Below are positions 51,639-61,098 of a stretch of DNA of 64,000 nt, piece by piece. Numbering within the stretch: the first letter of the stretch is position 1; every line of letters starts with the position of its first letter. This DNA comes from Myxococcales bacterium (lineage in GTDB: Bacteria; Myxococcota_A; Polyangia; Nannocystales; Nannocystaceae): the NCBI GenBank assembly GCA_020633315.1, contig JACKDV010000003.1:496001-560000 (forward strand), in the 5' to 3' direction. Made by a program: the position numbers and the translations under genes. The notes beneath the pieces were generated by a model. It saw only the letters and a program-made list of their open reading frames with translations. It had not been told where the DNA came from and did no database searches.

Positions 51639-52778
51639 TTGTTCGAATCCGTAGGCTCGCCCGGTCTTTGGATCGCCTTCCTCATCGGAATCGGCGTCCT
51701 GCTGGCCATCGATCTGGGTCTGTTCCACCGCAAGGCCCGCACGGTCACCACGCGGGAGGCCCTGGGCTGGTCGGTGGTGTGGGTGATGCTGAGCCTGTCC
51801 TTCAACGGCTTGGTCTACCTGTGGTTCGGCTCCGAGCGGGCCCTCGAGTTCCTCAGCGCCTACGTGATCGAGAAGTCGCTGTCGGTCGACAACCTCTTCG
51901 TCTTCATCGTCATCTTCCGCTACATGGACGTGCGCGCGTCGGTGATGCACCGCGTGCTGTTTGCGGGCATCCTGGGCGCGCTGGTGCTGCGCGGCGTGTT
52001 CATCATCGTCGGCATCGGGCTCATCGAGACCTTCAGCTGGACGCTCTACATCTTCGGCGGCTTCCTGCTGTTCACCGGCGTCCGCCTGCTGTTCACCGAC
52101 GACGAGTCGGTCGACCCCTCGGGCAACGTCGCCTATCGCATGGCGCGGCGGGTGCTGCCGCTCACCCGGCGCTACCACGGCAGCAAGTTCTTCGTGCGCG
52201 AGTCGGGGCGGCTGCGGGCCACCCCGCTGCTCATCGTGCTGCTGATGATCGAGACCTCCGACGTGGTCTTCGCGCTCGACTCGATCCCCGCCGTCTTCGG
52301 CATCAGCCGTGATCCCTTCATCGTCTTCACCAGCAACGTCTGCGCGGTGCTCGGCCTGCGGGCCATGTTCTTCCTGCTGCAGAACGTGCTCGACAAGTTC
52401 GCCTACCTCAAATACGGCCTCGGCCTGGTGCTGGCCTACATCGGCGCCAAGATGCTGCTCGCCGAGGGCCTGCTGGGCCTCATCGATCCCTTCGAGGTGC
52501 CCATCGGCATCTCGCTGGGCATCGTGGCGGTGCTCATCGGCGGCTCCATGGTCATCAGCCTGCTCGCGCCGCCCGACCCCTCGCACCAAGAGGTGCTCGA
52601 GAACACCGAGGCGGCCTCGCTCATCGCCGAGATCCCGGCCGACGCCTCGATCACCACCACCTACAACGACCTCTCCGCCGTCGTGCGCAAGACCAAGGTC
52701 GGCCGCGACGACGAGGAGAGCGGCGTGGTGGCCAAGCCCGAGCTCGTCGAGCCCGCCGCCGAGGACGAGCCCTCGTAG
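51639..52778 (+). CDS. TerC/Alx-family integral membrane protein
   Basis: 379 residues from TTG 51639 (CCAGGG upstream; no ATG fits). About eight to nine membrane helices. Family signatures with buried Asp residues: IEKSLSVDNLFVFIVIF and IETSDVVFALDSIPAVFGI. C-terminal 75 residues are hydrophilic and acidic. Members are linked to tellurite resistance or manganese export. The upstream gap (37 bp) is too short for a yybP-ykoY riboswitch, the usual regulator of such genes. Confidence 0.9.
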   Translation: MFESVGSPGLWIAFLIGIGVLLAIDLGLFHRKARTVTTREALGWSVVWVMLSLSFNGLVYLWFGSERALEFLSAYVIEKSLSVDNLFVFIVIFRYMDVRASVMHRVLFAGILGALVLRGVFIIVGIGLIETFSWTLYIFGGFLLFTGVRLLFTDDESVDPSGNVAYRMARRVLPLTRRYHGSKFFVRESGRLRATPLLIVLLMIETSDVVFALDSIPAVFGISRDPFIVFTSNVCAVLGLRAMFFLLQNVLDKFAYLKYGLGLVLAYIGAKMLLAEGLLGLIDPFEVPIGISLGIVAVLIGGSMVISLLAPPDPSHQEVLENTEAASLIAEIPADASITTTYNDLSAVVRKTKVGRDDEESGVVAKPELVEPAAEDEPS

Positions 52779-52799
52779 GGGCCGCCGGGGGCACGGCCC
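52779..52799. terminator. Hairpin between convergent genes
   Basis: GGGCCG...CGGCCC with a ~9-nt loop directly after the terC stop, in the 34 bp between convergent genes. No T-run. Could serve both strands. Confidence 0.35.
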
Positions 52800-52812
52800 T
52801 CGCCCGGATCGC

Positions 52813-53724
52813 TCAGCGACGGCCCGGGTGGTAGCGCTCGTCGTAGCGCTCGATCCACTGCCACAGCCGCGGATAGAAGCGAGCGAGGTGGCCGTCGCGA
52901 TCGCGCGAGCGGACCTCGCGGGTGAGCGCGATGGCCCGGTCGCGCTCGCCTCGACCCGCGTTGGCCCAGGCCAGCAGCGCCACGCCCAGGCCCACCCCGT
53001 CGCGCTCGTCGATCATCGGCGTCCACTCGTCCACCCGCCCCCGCACCCGATCGGGCTCGTCGGCCACGAAGGCGACCAGCAGCGCGGTCTGGGCCTCGAC
53101 CAGCTCGGCCTGCTCGTCCGGGGGCGGCGGCGGCAGGCGGTCCAGCGCCTCGCGGGCCTCGGCGGCGTGCCCGGCCTGCGCCAGCAATTGCGCCTCGGTG
53201 GCCAGCGCCAGCCAGCGCTCGGTGGGCTCCTCGCGACTCCGGCGAGGCGCGGCGAGCCGGGCCTGGATCCACGACAGCGCCTGCTCCACGTCGCCGCGCC
53301 GCCAGGCCAGCGAGGCCAGGTAGGTGCGTGCACGCTGCCGCTGCCAGGCCGAGCGCCGCGGCGAGCCGGCGATGGTGGCCAGCGCCTCCTCGGCCGCCTC
53401 CATCCGGCGCCGCCGCAGCAGCTCGAGCGCGCTGGCCAGGCGCGTGTCCTCCCACAGCGCGTAGAGGATGAGCGTGGACAGCAGCACGGCCACCACGGTG
53501 AGCATGGGCAATCCCAGCGCCACCCCGGCCACCGCGGCCAGCGTCCCCAGCACCCCCAGCATGCCGCCGAGCAGGCGCACGATCTGGACGAAGCCCACCA
53601 GGCGATCGAGCTCGCCGCCCAGCATCACCGGCAGGTCGCGATGCCGCACCCGCAGGTCGGGCTCGTCGACGGGCACCAGCGCCCCTGCGCCCTCCGAGCG
53701 CAGGGTGCTACTGCTCGTCGTCAT
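52813..53724 (-). CDS. Membrane protein with TPR-like C-terminus
   Basis: 303 residues. Two hydrophobic segments (LLGGMLGVLGTLAAVAGVAL, MLTVVAVLLSTLILYALW) followed by helical pairs typical of TPR (ARTYLASLAWRRGDVEQALS, LATEAQLLAQAGHAAEAREA). Its start overlaps the 3' end of the AgmX-like gene by 17 bp on the same strand. Likely an inner-membrane protein with a cytoplasmic repeat domain. Confidence 0.75.
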   Translation of the reverse strand: MTTSSSTLRSEGAGALVPVDEPDLRVRHRDLPVMLGGELDRLVGFVQIVRLLGGMLGVLGTLAAVAGVALGLPMLTVVAVLLSTLILYALWEDTRLASALELLRRRRMEAAEEALATIAGSPRRSAWQRQRARTYLASLAWRRGDVEQALSWIQARLAAPRRSREEPTERWLALATEAQLLAQAGHAAEAREALDRLPPPPPDEQAELVEAQTALLVAFVADEPDRVRGRVDEWTPMIDERDGVGLGVALLAWANAGRGERDRAIALTREVRSRDRDGHLARFYPRLWQWIERYDERYHPGRR

Positions 53725-54862
53725 CGTGGCGGCCCCCCAGGTCGAGGCGCAGCCCTGGCGAGGCGGGATCGAGGGCCGGGCGCTCGGGCTCGGGCTCCGG
53801 GGGCGGGCTCGACTCCTCGCCGGGGCGACCCGAGCCTCCCGCCGCGATCACCCCGGTGCTCACCTCGCTCCCGGGGCGCTCGGCGGGCAGCTCGTCGACC
53901 AGCTCCAGCGGGCCCGCGTCCGTCTCCTCGGGCTCGCCCTCCCTCGCGCGGCGCTCGGCCGCGAGCCGGGCTCGCTCCTCGATCTCGAGCAGCTCCAGCC
54001 AGCGCTCGCCCTGCACGCTCACCGTGCCGTCGCCCTGCACGTCGAAGGCCACGCGCGGCGCGATGGGGCGCACGAAGGCATCGGGGTCGCGCGGCAGCCG
54101 GATCTCCCGCAGCGCGGTGGCGATGCACAGGCGGATGGGCTCGGGCAGGTCGCCGGTGTCGATGCGATTGACCAGCGTGCCGCCCTCGCGATCGATGAGG
54201 TTGAGGCCGCGCACCTCGTAGTGCCCGGCGTCCACCCGCCCCTGCAGGCAGGCCTTGGCCCGCCGCCCCGCGCCCACCTCCTCGCGCCGCAGCTGCGTAG
54301 CGAAGTCGGGATCGTCCAGGCCGCGCTGCATGCCCAGGCTCACCCAGTACACCACGTCGATGTAGTGGGTGTTGCCGCTCTTGTTGGGCGGCCAGCGCTG
54401 CTCCTCGAGCACCTTGGTGAGACAGGCCTCCATCGGCTCGTCGCCGAAGCCCGACTCGAGGACCTCGGCGCGCAGCACCTCGCCCGAGGGGGCGATCCGC
54501 ACCCGCGCCTTGAGCTGCCCCTCGGGCACGTGCTGGTAGCCCGGCTCGCCGTCGCTGCGGGGCTCCATCGTCTCGATGGCCCGGGTGAGGAAGCAGCTCG
54601 CGGCCGGGCTGCGCAGGGTCTGCGCGATCTCGTTGAGCCGCGGCAGCTCGTAGAAGCGGTTGGCCCGCTCGGAGGGCAAGAGGATCACCCCCTCGCTCGA
54701 CTGCCGGATCGCCCGTCGGATGTAGCGATTGGCCTCGATGTCGGACACCTGCCCCTCCGGCTTGCGCGAGCCCTTCTTGCCCTTGCGCCCGCACCCGGGC
54801 AGGGACAGCGCCACGAGCAGGGCCACGTGGACGGGGCGGAGGCGACGGGCGAGGCGGAGCAT
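53708..54862 (-). CDS. Lipoprotein with AgmX/PglI-type C-terminal motif
   Basis: 384 residues from ATG 54862. Leader with lipobox LPGC, a Lys/Arg/Gly patch, then about 300 folded residues. Near residues 105-150 RVRIAPSGEVLRAEVLESGF followed by KVLEEQRWPP is the TonB-like motif used in myxobacterial AgmX/PglI C-terminal domains (adventurous-motility proteins). It seems repeated in diverged form later (FVRPIAPRVAFDVQGDGTVS). C-terminus is Pro/Glu-rich. Operon with the TPR membrane protein. The motility link is by motif only. Confidence 0.65.
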   Translation of the reverse strand: MLRLARRLRPVHVALLVALSLPGCGRKGKKGSRKPEGQVSDIEANRYIRRAIRQSSEGVILLPSERANRFYELPRLNEIAQTLRSPAASCFLTRAIETMEPRSDGEPGYQHVPEGQLKARVRIAPSGEVLRAEVLESGFGDEPMEACLTKVLEEQRWPPNKSGNTHYIDVVYWVSLGMQRGLDDPDFATQLRREEVGAGRRAKACLQGRVDAGHYEVRGLNLIDREGGTLVNRIDTGDLPEPIRLCIATALREIRLPRDPDAFVRPIAPRVAFDVQGDGTVSVQGERWLELLEIEERARLAAERRAREGEPEETDAGPLELVDELPAERPGSEVSTGVIAAGGSGRPGEESSPPPEPEPERPALDPASPGLRLDLGGRHDDDEQ

Positions 54863-55009
54863 GGCTGGGGGTACGAACCGGGCGAGCCCGCGCAGCTTAC
54901 AACGACCCGGGTCCGGGGGCTCGCCCGTGCGCCCGGCGCCCCTCCCACGACGGCTCGGCGAGGATCGGTTGCGCGCGCCGGCGCGGTCGCCGATAGTGCC
55001 GGGGCGCGC

Positions 55010-56116
55010 ATGACCGGCGATTTGCGAACGACCCCGCTCCACGCTCTCCACCTCGAGCACGGCGCCAAGATGGTCCCGTTCGCCGGCTGGTCGATGCCCC
55101 TGCAGTTCGGCCTCGGCATCCTCGAGGAGCACCACACGGTGCGCCGCGCAGCCGGCGTGTTCGACGTCTCCCACATGGGCGAGGTGGACTTCCTCGGCGA
55201 GGGCGCCCTGCGAGCGGTACAGACCCTGGTGACCAACGACGCAGGCACCCTGGCCGACGGTCGGGCCCTGTACACCGTCACCTGCCGCCCCGACGGCGGC
55301 ATCGTGGACGACTGCATCGTCTATCGCTTCGGGCCCCAGCACTTCCGCATCGTGATCAACGCGGCCAACGTGGCCAAGGACCTGGCCCACTTCCGCGAGC
55401 ACGCCGGCGAGCTGTGCGAGCTGGTCGATCGCAGCGACGAGCTCGCCCTCATCGCGGTGCAGGGACCCGACGCGGTAGGCCACGTGGCCACCCTCGCCGG
55501 CGACCCCAGCCTGCGCGAGGTCCCCGGCTTCGGCCTGCGCGACGCCACCCTGGCTGGCGCCTCGGTGACCGCCGCGCGCACCGGCTACACCGGCGAGGAC
55601 GGGTTCGAGCTGTTCATGGCCGCGGCCGATGCCCCCGCGGTGTGGAGCGCCCTGCTCGACGCGGGCGTGGCCCCCATCGGCCTGGGCGCACGCGACACCC
55701 TGCGCCTCGAGGCCCGGCTGTCGCTGTACGGCCAGGACATCGACGAGACCACCAATCCCTACGAGGCCGGCCTGGCCTGGGTGGTCAAGCTCGACAAGGG
55801 CCCCGACGCCCCGCTCTTCGTGGGGCACGCCGCCCTGAGCCGCATCAAGGCCGAGGGCCAGTCGCGCCGCCTGGTCGGCTTCGTGGTGGAGGGCCGCGGC
55901 ATCGTGCGTCCCGGCGCCGAGGTGCTCGGCGAGGGCGACGAGGCCGTCGGCCACGTCACCTCCGGCGGCCCCGCGCCCACCGTGGGTGGAGCCATCGGCC
56001 TGGCCTACGTCCCCACCGCCATGGCCGGCTCCGCCCATCCCCTGCGCATCCGGCAGCGCGGCAAGATCCTGGCCGCCCGCCAGGTCAAGGGCCCGTTCTA
56101 CAAGCGCCCCAAGTAA
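55010..56116 (+). CDS. gcvT: Glycine cleavage system T protein (aminomethyltransferase)
   Basis: 368 residues from ATG 55010. Transfers the aminomethyl carbon from lipoyl-GcvH to tetrahydrofolate, releasing ammonia. Family motifs: MVPFAGWSMPLQFG, GVFDVSHMGEVDFLG, YRFGPQHFRIVINAAN, RTGYTGEDGFELF (folate-binding Glu), and ARDTLRLEARLSLYGQDI. Full length. gcvH follows 24 bp later. No glycine riboswitch pattern is visible in the 147 bp upstream. Confidence 0.96.
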   Translation: MTGDLRTTPLHALHLEHGAKMVPFAGWSMPLQFGLGILEEHHTVRRAAGVFDVSHMGEVDFLGEGALRAVQTLVTNDAGTLADGRALYTVTCRPDGGIVDDCIVYRFGPQHFRIVINAANVAKDLAHFREHAGELCELVDRSDELALIAVQGPDAVGHVATLAGDPSLREVPGFGLRDATLAGASVTAARTGYTGEDGFELFMAAADAPAVWSALLDAGVAPIGLGARDTLRLEARLSLYGQDIDETTNPYEAGLAWVVKLDKGPDAPLFVGHAALSRIKAEGQSRRLVGFVVEGRGIVRPGAEVLGEGDEAVGHVTSGGPAPTVGGAIGLAYVPTAMAGSAHPLRIRQRGKILAARQVKGPFYKRPK

Positions 56117-56140
56117 CGACCACATTGAGGAACACGGACG

Positions 56141-56533
56141 ATGAGCGACGAGATCCCCGAGGACCTGCGCTACACCAAGGACCACGAGTGGGCCCGCCTC
56201 GACGGCGAGCTGGTCGTCGTGGGCATCACGGCCCACGCGGTCGAGAAGCTCGGCGACATCACCATGGTCACCCTGCCCGAGGTCGGCTCCACCATCACCG
56301 CCGGCGAGAGCTTCGGCGACGTCGACTCGGTCAAGGCCGTCTCCGAGCTGTTCGCCCCCATCTCCGGCGAGGTGGCCGAGATCAACGACGCCCTCGAGGA
56401 CGCGCCCGAGACGGTCAATACCTCGCCCTATGACGAGGGCTGGATGGTCAAGATCAAGCCGAGCGAGCGCGCGCAGCTCGACGAGCTGCTCGACGCCAAG
56501 GCCTACGCCAAGCTCGTCGAAGACGACGGCTGA
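56141..56533 (+). CDS. gcvH: Glycine cleavage system H protein
   Basis: 130 residues. Carries the lipoyl arm on K65 in DSVKAVSEL. Typical motifs: YTKDHEWARLDG, GITAHAVEKLGDI, FAPISGEVAEIND, PYDEGWMVKIKP. Co-transcribed with gcvT. A good terminator follows; gcvP is not present downstream in this window. Confidence 0.96.
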   Translation: MSDEIPEDLRYTKDHEWARLDGELVVVGITAHAVEKLGDITMVTLPEVGSTITAGESFGDVDSVKAVSELFAPISGEVAEINDALEDAPETVNTSPYDEGWMVKIKPSERAQLDELLDAKAYAKLVEDDG

Positions 56534-56553
56534 GCGACATCGCCACGACGCGA

Positions 56554-56579
56554 GGCCCGGCCCGACCGGGCCAGCTTTT
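56554..56579 (+). terminator. Rho-independent terminator after gcvH
   Basis: GGCCCGG-CCCGA-CCGGGCC stem-loop (7 bp) followed by AGCTTTT. The clearest intrinsic terminator in the window; it ends the gcvTH transcript before the TIR-NTPase gene. Confidence 0.75.
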
Positions 56580-56625
56580 GCGGGAATGCACGACGGTGGC
56601 ATACTCGTGGAAGTAGGCCCCCGTC

Positions 56626-58113
56626 GTGAGCAAGATCTTCATCTCCTACAAGCGGGATCGCGAGCTCGACGAGCTCGTGGCCCGCACGCTGTACGACGAG
56701 TTCAGCAAGGAGCACGAGGTCTTCATCGACCAGCGGATCGCGCCTGGAGCCACCTGGGCGCGCCGCCTCGAGGAGGAGCTGCGCGCCAGCGACTTCGTGT
56801 TCCTGCTGCTGTCGGCCGACTCGGTGCTCAGCGACATGGTGCGCGGCGAGATCGAGCTGGTGCGCAGCATCAAGGCCAGCGAGCGCCCCACCATCATCCC
56901 CATCCGCGTGGCCTTCATGGGGGAGTTTCCCTATCCGCTCAACGCGTTCCTCAACCCGCTGCAGTGGGTGCTGTGGAGCGGCGAGGAGGACACCCCCGAG
57001 CTGCTGCACCAGGTCCGCACCGCCCTCGCCGGCCACGACCTGGAGTTCGGCGACAAGGCGGCCGCCGCCTCCACCAGCTCGGTGGCGCGGATCCCCAAGA
57101 CCGTCACCAAGGAGCACAGCCAGGCGGTCGTCGACGAGGACTTCTACGTCGAGCGCCCGGGCGAGGCCCAGCGCCTCGCCGCCATCCGCGACGAGCGAGC
57201 CGACACCCTGCACGTGGTGGGGCCGCGGCACATGGGCAAGACCCGCTTCATCGACCGCCTCACCGGCGCGGCCGAGGAGGCGGGCAAGACCGTGGTGCGC
57301 ATCGACTTCAAGCTCTTCGACGCCGAGAGCCTCGCCGACCTGCGCTCGCTGTGCGGGGCGCTGTGCGACTGGCTCGCCGAGGATCTCGAGCTCGACGTCC
57401 CCGATCCCAGCTACTGGGACCGCGGCCTGGTCGCCCGCCGCTGCCTCAAGTTCATGTCCAAGTCGGTCAAGGCGGCGGGCTCCCACGTGGTGCTGGTGCT
57501 CGACGAGATCGAGCGAGTGCTGCAGACCGAGGGCAAGAACGATTTCTTCGGCATGCTGCGAGCGCTGCACGAGGAGCGCAAGCAGCCGCGCTCGGCCTTC
57601 AAGCAGCTCGACCTGGTGCTGGTGGCCACGATGAACCTGCACCGCGCCACCGGCGACGCCCACCAGTCCCCCTTCAACGTGGGCGAGCGCTTCGAGCTGG
57701 TCGACTTCGATGGCGAGCAGGTCCGCGTGCTGGCCAAGGGCATGGGCCTGCACCTCAACCAGCCCTCCTGCAACCGCCTGCACGCCCTGCTCGGCGGCCA
57801 CCCCCTGCTCACCCAGCGCGCCCTGGTGGCCCACCGCAACGGCGCCCTCGAGGTCGACGCCGACATGGCGGTGGACGAGCTGCTGCAGTCGCGCAGCCCC
57901 TTCGCGGACCACCTGCGCTGGTGCTCCTTCTCGCTCAAGCAGCTCAGCGATTCCGAATTCAACGCGTTCCGCGGCTCGCTCAAGCACGGCCGCAGCCTCG
58001 ACCCGGAGCTGTTCTGGCGGCTCGAGGGCGCGGGCTTCCTGCGGGGCACCTACAAGCAGCCCGTCCCGCGCTGTGAGCTCTACGCCGCGTTCTTCTCGAG
58101 CGAGACCCGCTAG
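56626..58113 (+). CDS. TIR-domain protein fused to an AAA/STAND-like NTPase
   Basis: 495 residues from GTG 56626. TIR domain 1-120: SKIFISYKRDRELDELVA, a box with FIDQRIAPG, LLLSADSVLS, and candidate catalytic E75 in RGEIELV, as in NAD-cleaving bacterial TIR domains. NTPase domain from about 190: Walker A GPRHMGKT (198-205), Walker B VVLVLDEIERV, an arginine-rich sensor region, and a winged-helix-like C-terminus (LSDSEFNAFRGSLKHG). It resembles the AAA-like (AAA_35) ATPases of conflict systems. The next gene, an NTPase-WD40 protein, starts 6 bp later, so the two are surely one operon. A defence or programmed-death role is inference. Confidence 0.88.
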   Translation: MSKIFISYKRDRELDELVARTLYDEFSKEHEVFIDQRIAPGATWARRLEEELRASDFVFLLLSADSVLSDMVRGEIELVRSIKASERPTIIPIRVAFMGEFPYPLNAFLNPLQWVLWSGEEDTPELLHQVRTALAGHDLEFGDKAAAASTSSVARIPKTVTKEHSQAVVDEDFYVERPGEAQRLAAIRDERADTLHVVGPRHMGKTRFIDRLTGAAEEAGKTVVRIDFKLFDAESLADLRSLCGALCDWLAEDLELDVPDPSYWDRGLVARRCLKFMSKSVKAAGSHVVLVLDEIERVLQTEGKNDFFGMLRALHEERKQPRSAFKQLDLVLVATMNLHRATGDAHQSPFNVGERFELVDFDGEQVRVLAKGMGLHLNQPSCNRLHALLGGHPLLTQRALVAHRNGALEVDADMAVDELLQSRSPFADHLRWCSFSLKQLSDSEFNAFRGSLKHGRSLDPELFWRLEGAGFLRGTYKQPVPRCELYAAFFSSETR

Positions 58114-58119
58114 GCAGCC

Positions 58120-60930
58120 ATGGGCGGCGACACCACCCGCCTCACCACCAGCGGCCGGGTGCAGGCCAGCGACGGCATCTACGTCGAGCGCCAGGCCGAC
58201 GCCGATCTGCTCGAGGTGTGCCGGGAGGGCCGCCTGGGGGTGGTGCTGCACAGCCGCCAGGTGGGCAAGAGCAGCCTCATCTCCCACGCCGCGTCGCGCC
58301 TGCGGCAGGAGGGCTTCGTCACCGTCTCGATCGACTTCACCGTGTTCGGCGTGCACGAGGTCAAGGTCGACGACTGGTACCTCGCCATCGTCGACGAGGT
58401 GGCCTCGCAGCTCGGCGTCGACGTGGACACCGACCAGTGGTGGGACGAGGCCGGCAACCGCCCCCCCGTGTACAAGCTGGTGCGCTTCCTCGGCGAGGCG
58501 ATCCTGCCCGCGGTGCCCGAGCGCATCGTGGTGTTCATGGACGAGATCGACACCACGCTCTCGCTGCCCTTCACCGACGACCTCTTCGCCGCCATCCGTC
58601 AGTGCTACCAGCGCCGCGACGAGGACGAGCAGCTCCGTCGCCTGAGCTTCGTGCTGGTGGGCTCGTCCTCGCCCACCCAGCTGATGAAGGACGAGAAGCG
58701 CACGCCCTTCAACATCGGCACCACCATCGACATCCGGGACTTCTCGCGGCTGGAGGTCCAGGCCTTCGCGCCGGCCTTCGACCTGAGCCCGGCCCAGGTG
58801 GTCCGCGTGCTGGGCTGGGTGCACGACTGGAGCGGCGGCCACCCCTACCTCACCCAGGTGCTGTGCGCCCACGTGGTGGAGGAGGGCCTCGCGGCCGAGC
58901 CGTGGGGCCCCGCGGAGATCGAGGAGCTGGTGCAGCACGTGTTCCTGTCGTCGGAGGGCGAGCAGGACTTCAACCTCGACAACGTCCGCGACATGCTCAC
59001 CGATCGCTGGGTCCGCCAGGGCGGGGACCAGCGCGCGCTGCTCGAGCTCTACTACAAGGTCCGCAAGGGTCGGCGGGTCAAGGCCCGCACCCAGACCGAC
59101 GTGGTGCAGCACCTGCTGCTGTCGGGGGTGGTGGTGTCCGAGGGGGCCCACCTGCGGGTGCGCAACCGGATCTACGCCGAGGTCTTCTCGCCCCGCTGGA
59201 TCCGCTACCACATGCCGACCAACTGGCGGGCCATCGGCATCGGCGTGGGCACGGCGGCGGCCATCGTGCTGATGGCGGTGGCGATGCTGCACCAGGACGA
59301 CGTGCGCAAGGAGCAGCGCAACCGCGAGTGGCGGGGGCTGAGCACCAACGGGCTGCACGTCTCCATCACCGGGCCCAAGGGGCGCATCGAGACCAAGCTG
59401 GCCGAGCTCGACAAGGCCGCCGATCCGGCCGCGGCCGCGGGCGTCCGCACCGAGCTCTCGGCCGAGCTCACCAAGCTCCGCGAGCTCGAGCCGCGCCTGC
59501 CCTCCGCGCAGCTCGCCGCGCTCGAGGAGCACGTGGACGAGCGCTACGCGGCGCTGCGCTCCTCCCGGGCCCAGCAATTGCGCGAGCTCGCCGAGGCCAA
59601 GGCCGCCGACGATCTGCGAGACTACGCCCTGCTGCACGCCACCGCCGCGTGGTGGCTGGACCGAGACGTCGACGACGTGGTGGTGGCCCGAGTCGATCAC
59701 GAGTACGGCGACGTGACCGCGGTGATGCAGGGCCACACCTCTCCCGTGACCGACGCCGACTTCTCGCCCGACGGGACCCGCCTGGTCACCGCCTCGGAGG
59801 ACTTCAGCATCCGCCTGTGGGACGTGGCGACCGGCCTGCCCGTGGGCAGCCCGGTCGCCACCAAGAACGACGCGTCGTTCCGCCCGGAGTTCATCGGCTG
59901 GCAGCGCGTGGCCGAGCGGGACGTGATCCTCACCACCTCCCGTCAGGATCCCTACGTGATGCTCGAGCTGCGGGCCGGCGCGGACGGCCTGCGGCGCAGC
60001 ATGTCCACCGAGCTGGGCACCCTGGCCCTCACCGCCCGGCTGTCTCCCGATGGTCACCACCTGCTCACCGCCGGCCTGCCCACCATCCTGTGGAGCTACC
60101 CCGACCTGACGGTGGAGGCCACGGTGCCCCGCGGCTCGCGGCGCTCCCGGAGCCCCGTCAACGACGCCCGCTTCTCGCCCGACGGCACGACCATCGCCGC
60201 CCTGCGCAGCGACGGCGTGGTCGAGCTGCTCGACGGCATGCTCGAGGAGCGTCGCGACAGCCTGGTCTGCGACGCGGGCGGGGCCGAGCTGGCCAAGGTG
60301 CGCTTCTACGAGGGCCGCGAGGGCGAGCGCTGGCTGCTCACGGTTCCCTTCGTCGGCACCCCGGTCCGGCCCGGCGACTCCTCGGGCACCGTGCAGATCT
60401 GGTCGCTCGTCGACGGCAGCCTGCTCAAGCGCGTACAGGCCCCCACCCCTCGCACCATCGACGCGCGCCTGTGCCCCCCGCCCTCCGACGCCAAGGCGGG
60501 CACCGCCGCCACCCTCACCATCGTGGGGCTCGACGCCTCGCAGCCCGTGCGGCGCATCGTGCAGCGCCTCGACGTGCGCACCAGCCCCGACGAGTCGGAC
60601 TCCGACCAGGGCGCCCCCGTGACCATCGCCGACATCTCGCCCCGCGCCCGGATCGAGACCGACGACGAGGTGTGGGCCATCTCGCCCTCCTGCACCTCGG
60701 TCGCCACCGTGGGCACCGACAACCTCGTGAAGGTCCGCTCGCTCGATCCCGTGCCCCGGCGTGATCGCTCGGGCCGCGCGATGTTCGAGTACTGGCAGCG
60801 CCTGTTCCAGCGCACCGTGGCCGGCAGCAAGATCGCCGAGAGCGACTCGCGGCAGGAGGCGTCGTACAACGCGATGCCCCAGCGTCGCGGAGGCGCGCGA
60901 GCAGCCGCCGGCGCGGTCGACGAGGAGTAG
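58120..60930 (+). CDS. AAA-like NTPase with transmembrane helix and WD40 repeats
   Basis: 936 residues. NTPase 10-350: P-loop HSRQVGKSS (first Gly of Walker A is replaced), Walker B IVVFMDEIDTTL, a GSSSPTQLM sensor, GGHPYLTQVLC and a winged helix. A membrane helix (GIGVGTAAAIVLMAVAMLH) near residue 380 is followed by a coiled coil. From about 535 WD40 repeats begin: HTSPVTDADFSPDGTRLVTA ... IRLWDVATG, the rest diverged (VNDARFSPDGTTIAALRSDG). No signal peptide. The layout resembles STAND sensors, with WD40 sensing and NTPase switching. Paired with the TIR-NTPase. Confidence 0.85.
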   Translation: MGGDTTRLTTSGRVQASDGIYVERQADADLLEVCREGRLGVVLHSRQVGKSSLISHAASRLRQEGFVTVSIDFTVFGVHEVKVDDWYLAIVDEVASQLGVDVDTDQWWDEAGNRPPVYKLVRFLGEAILPAVPERIVVFMDEIDTTLSLPFTDDLFAAIRQCYQRRDEDEQLRRLSFVLVGSSSPTQLMKDEKRTPFNIGTTIDIRDFSRLEVQAFAPAFDLSPAQVVRVLGWVHDWSGGHPYLTQVLCAHVVEEGLAAEPWGPAEIEELVQHVFLSSEGEQDFNLDNVRDMLTDRWVRQGGDQRALLELYYKVRKGRRVKARTQTDVVQHLLLSGVVVSEGAHLRVRNRIYAEVFSPRWIRYHMPTNWRAIGIGVGTAAAIVLMAVAMLHQDDVRKEQRNREWRGLSTNGLHVSITGPKGRIETKLAELDKAADPAAAAGVRTELSAELTKLRELEPRLPSAQLAALEEHVDERYAALRSSRAQQLRELAEAKAADDLRDYALLHATAAWWLDRDVDDVVVARVDHEYGDVTAVMQGHTSPVTDADFSPDGTRLVTASEDFSIRLWDVATGLPVGSPVATKNDASFRPEFIGWQRVAERDVILTTSRQDPYVMLELRAGADGLRRSMSTELGTLALTARLSPDGHHLLTAGLPTILWSYPDLTVEATVPRGSRRSRSPVNDARFSPDGTTIAALRSDGVVELLDGMLEERRDSLVCDAGGAELAKVRFYEGREGERWLLTVPFVGTPVRPGDSSGTVQIWSLVDGSLLKRVQAPTPRTIDARLCPPPSDAKAGTAATLTIVGLDASQPVRRIVQRLDVRTSPDESDSDQGAPVTIADISPRARIETDDEVWAISPSCTSVATVGTDNLVKVRSLDPVPRRDRSGRAMFEYWQRLFQRTVAGSKIAESDSRQEASYNAMPQRRGGARAAAGAVDEE

Positions 60931-61098
60931 CGGCCCCGGTCCTACGCTCGGTGCCGAGGCCCGATGGGCATCGGCCCCGCGCAGCTCCCGGACTCGCGCG
61001 CTGCGGGCCATCAATTCGCGATCGAGGTGAATGGGAATGCCGCCGTGGGTGACTCCCGCTCCCGGCAGTGGTGGTGCGCCACGCCTCTCGAGGTAGTC

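Noticed and set aside
51633..51655. GTTCGAATCC, resembling a tRNA T-loop
   Set aside because: Flanking bases do not form the T-stem and no other tRNA arms are present; it is the start of terC.
54863..55009. Possible glycine riboswitch before gcvT
   Set aside because: No conserved glycine-aptamer core pattern could be seen in the 147-bp leader.
54863..56602. Upstream extension of the minus-strand lipoprotein frame
   Set aside because: Overlaps gcvT and gcvH in antisense; the lipoprotein leader at 54862 gives a natural start.
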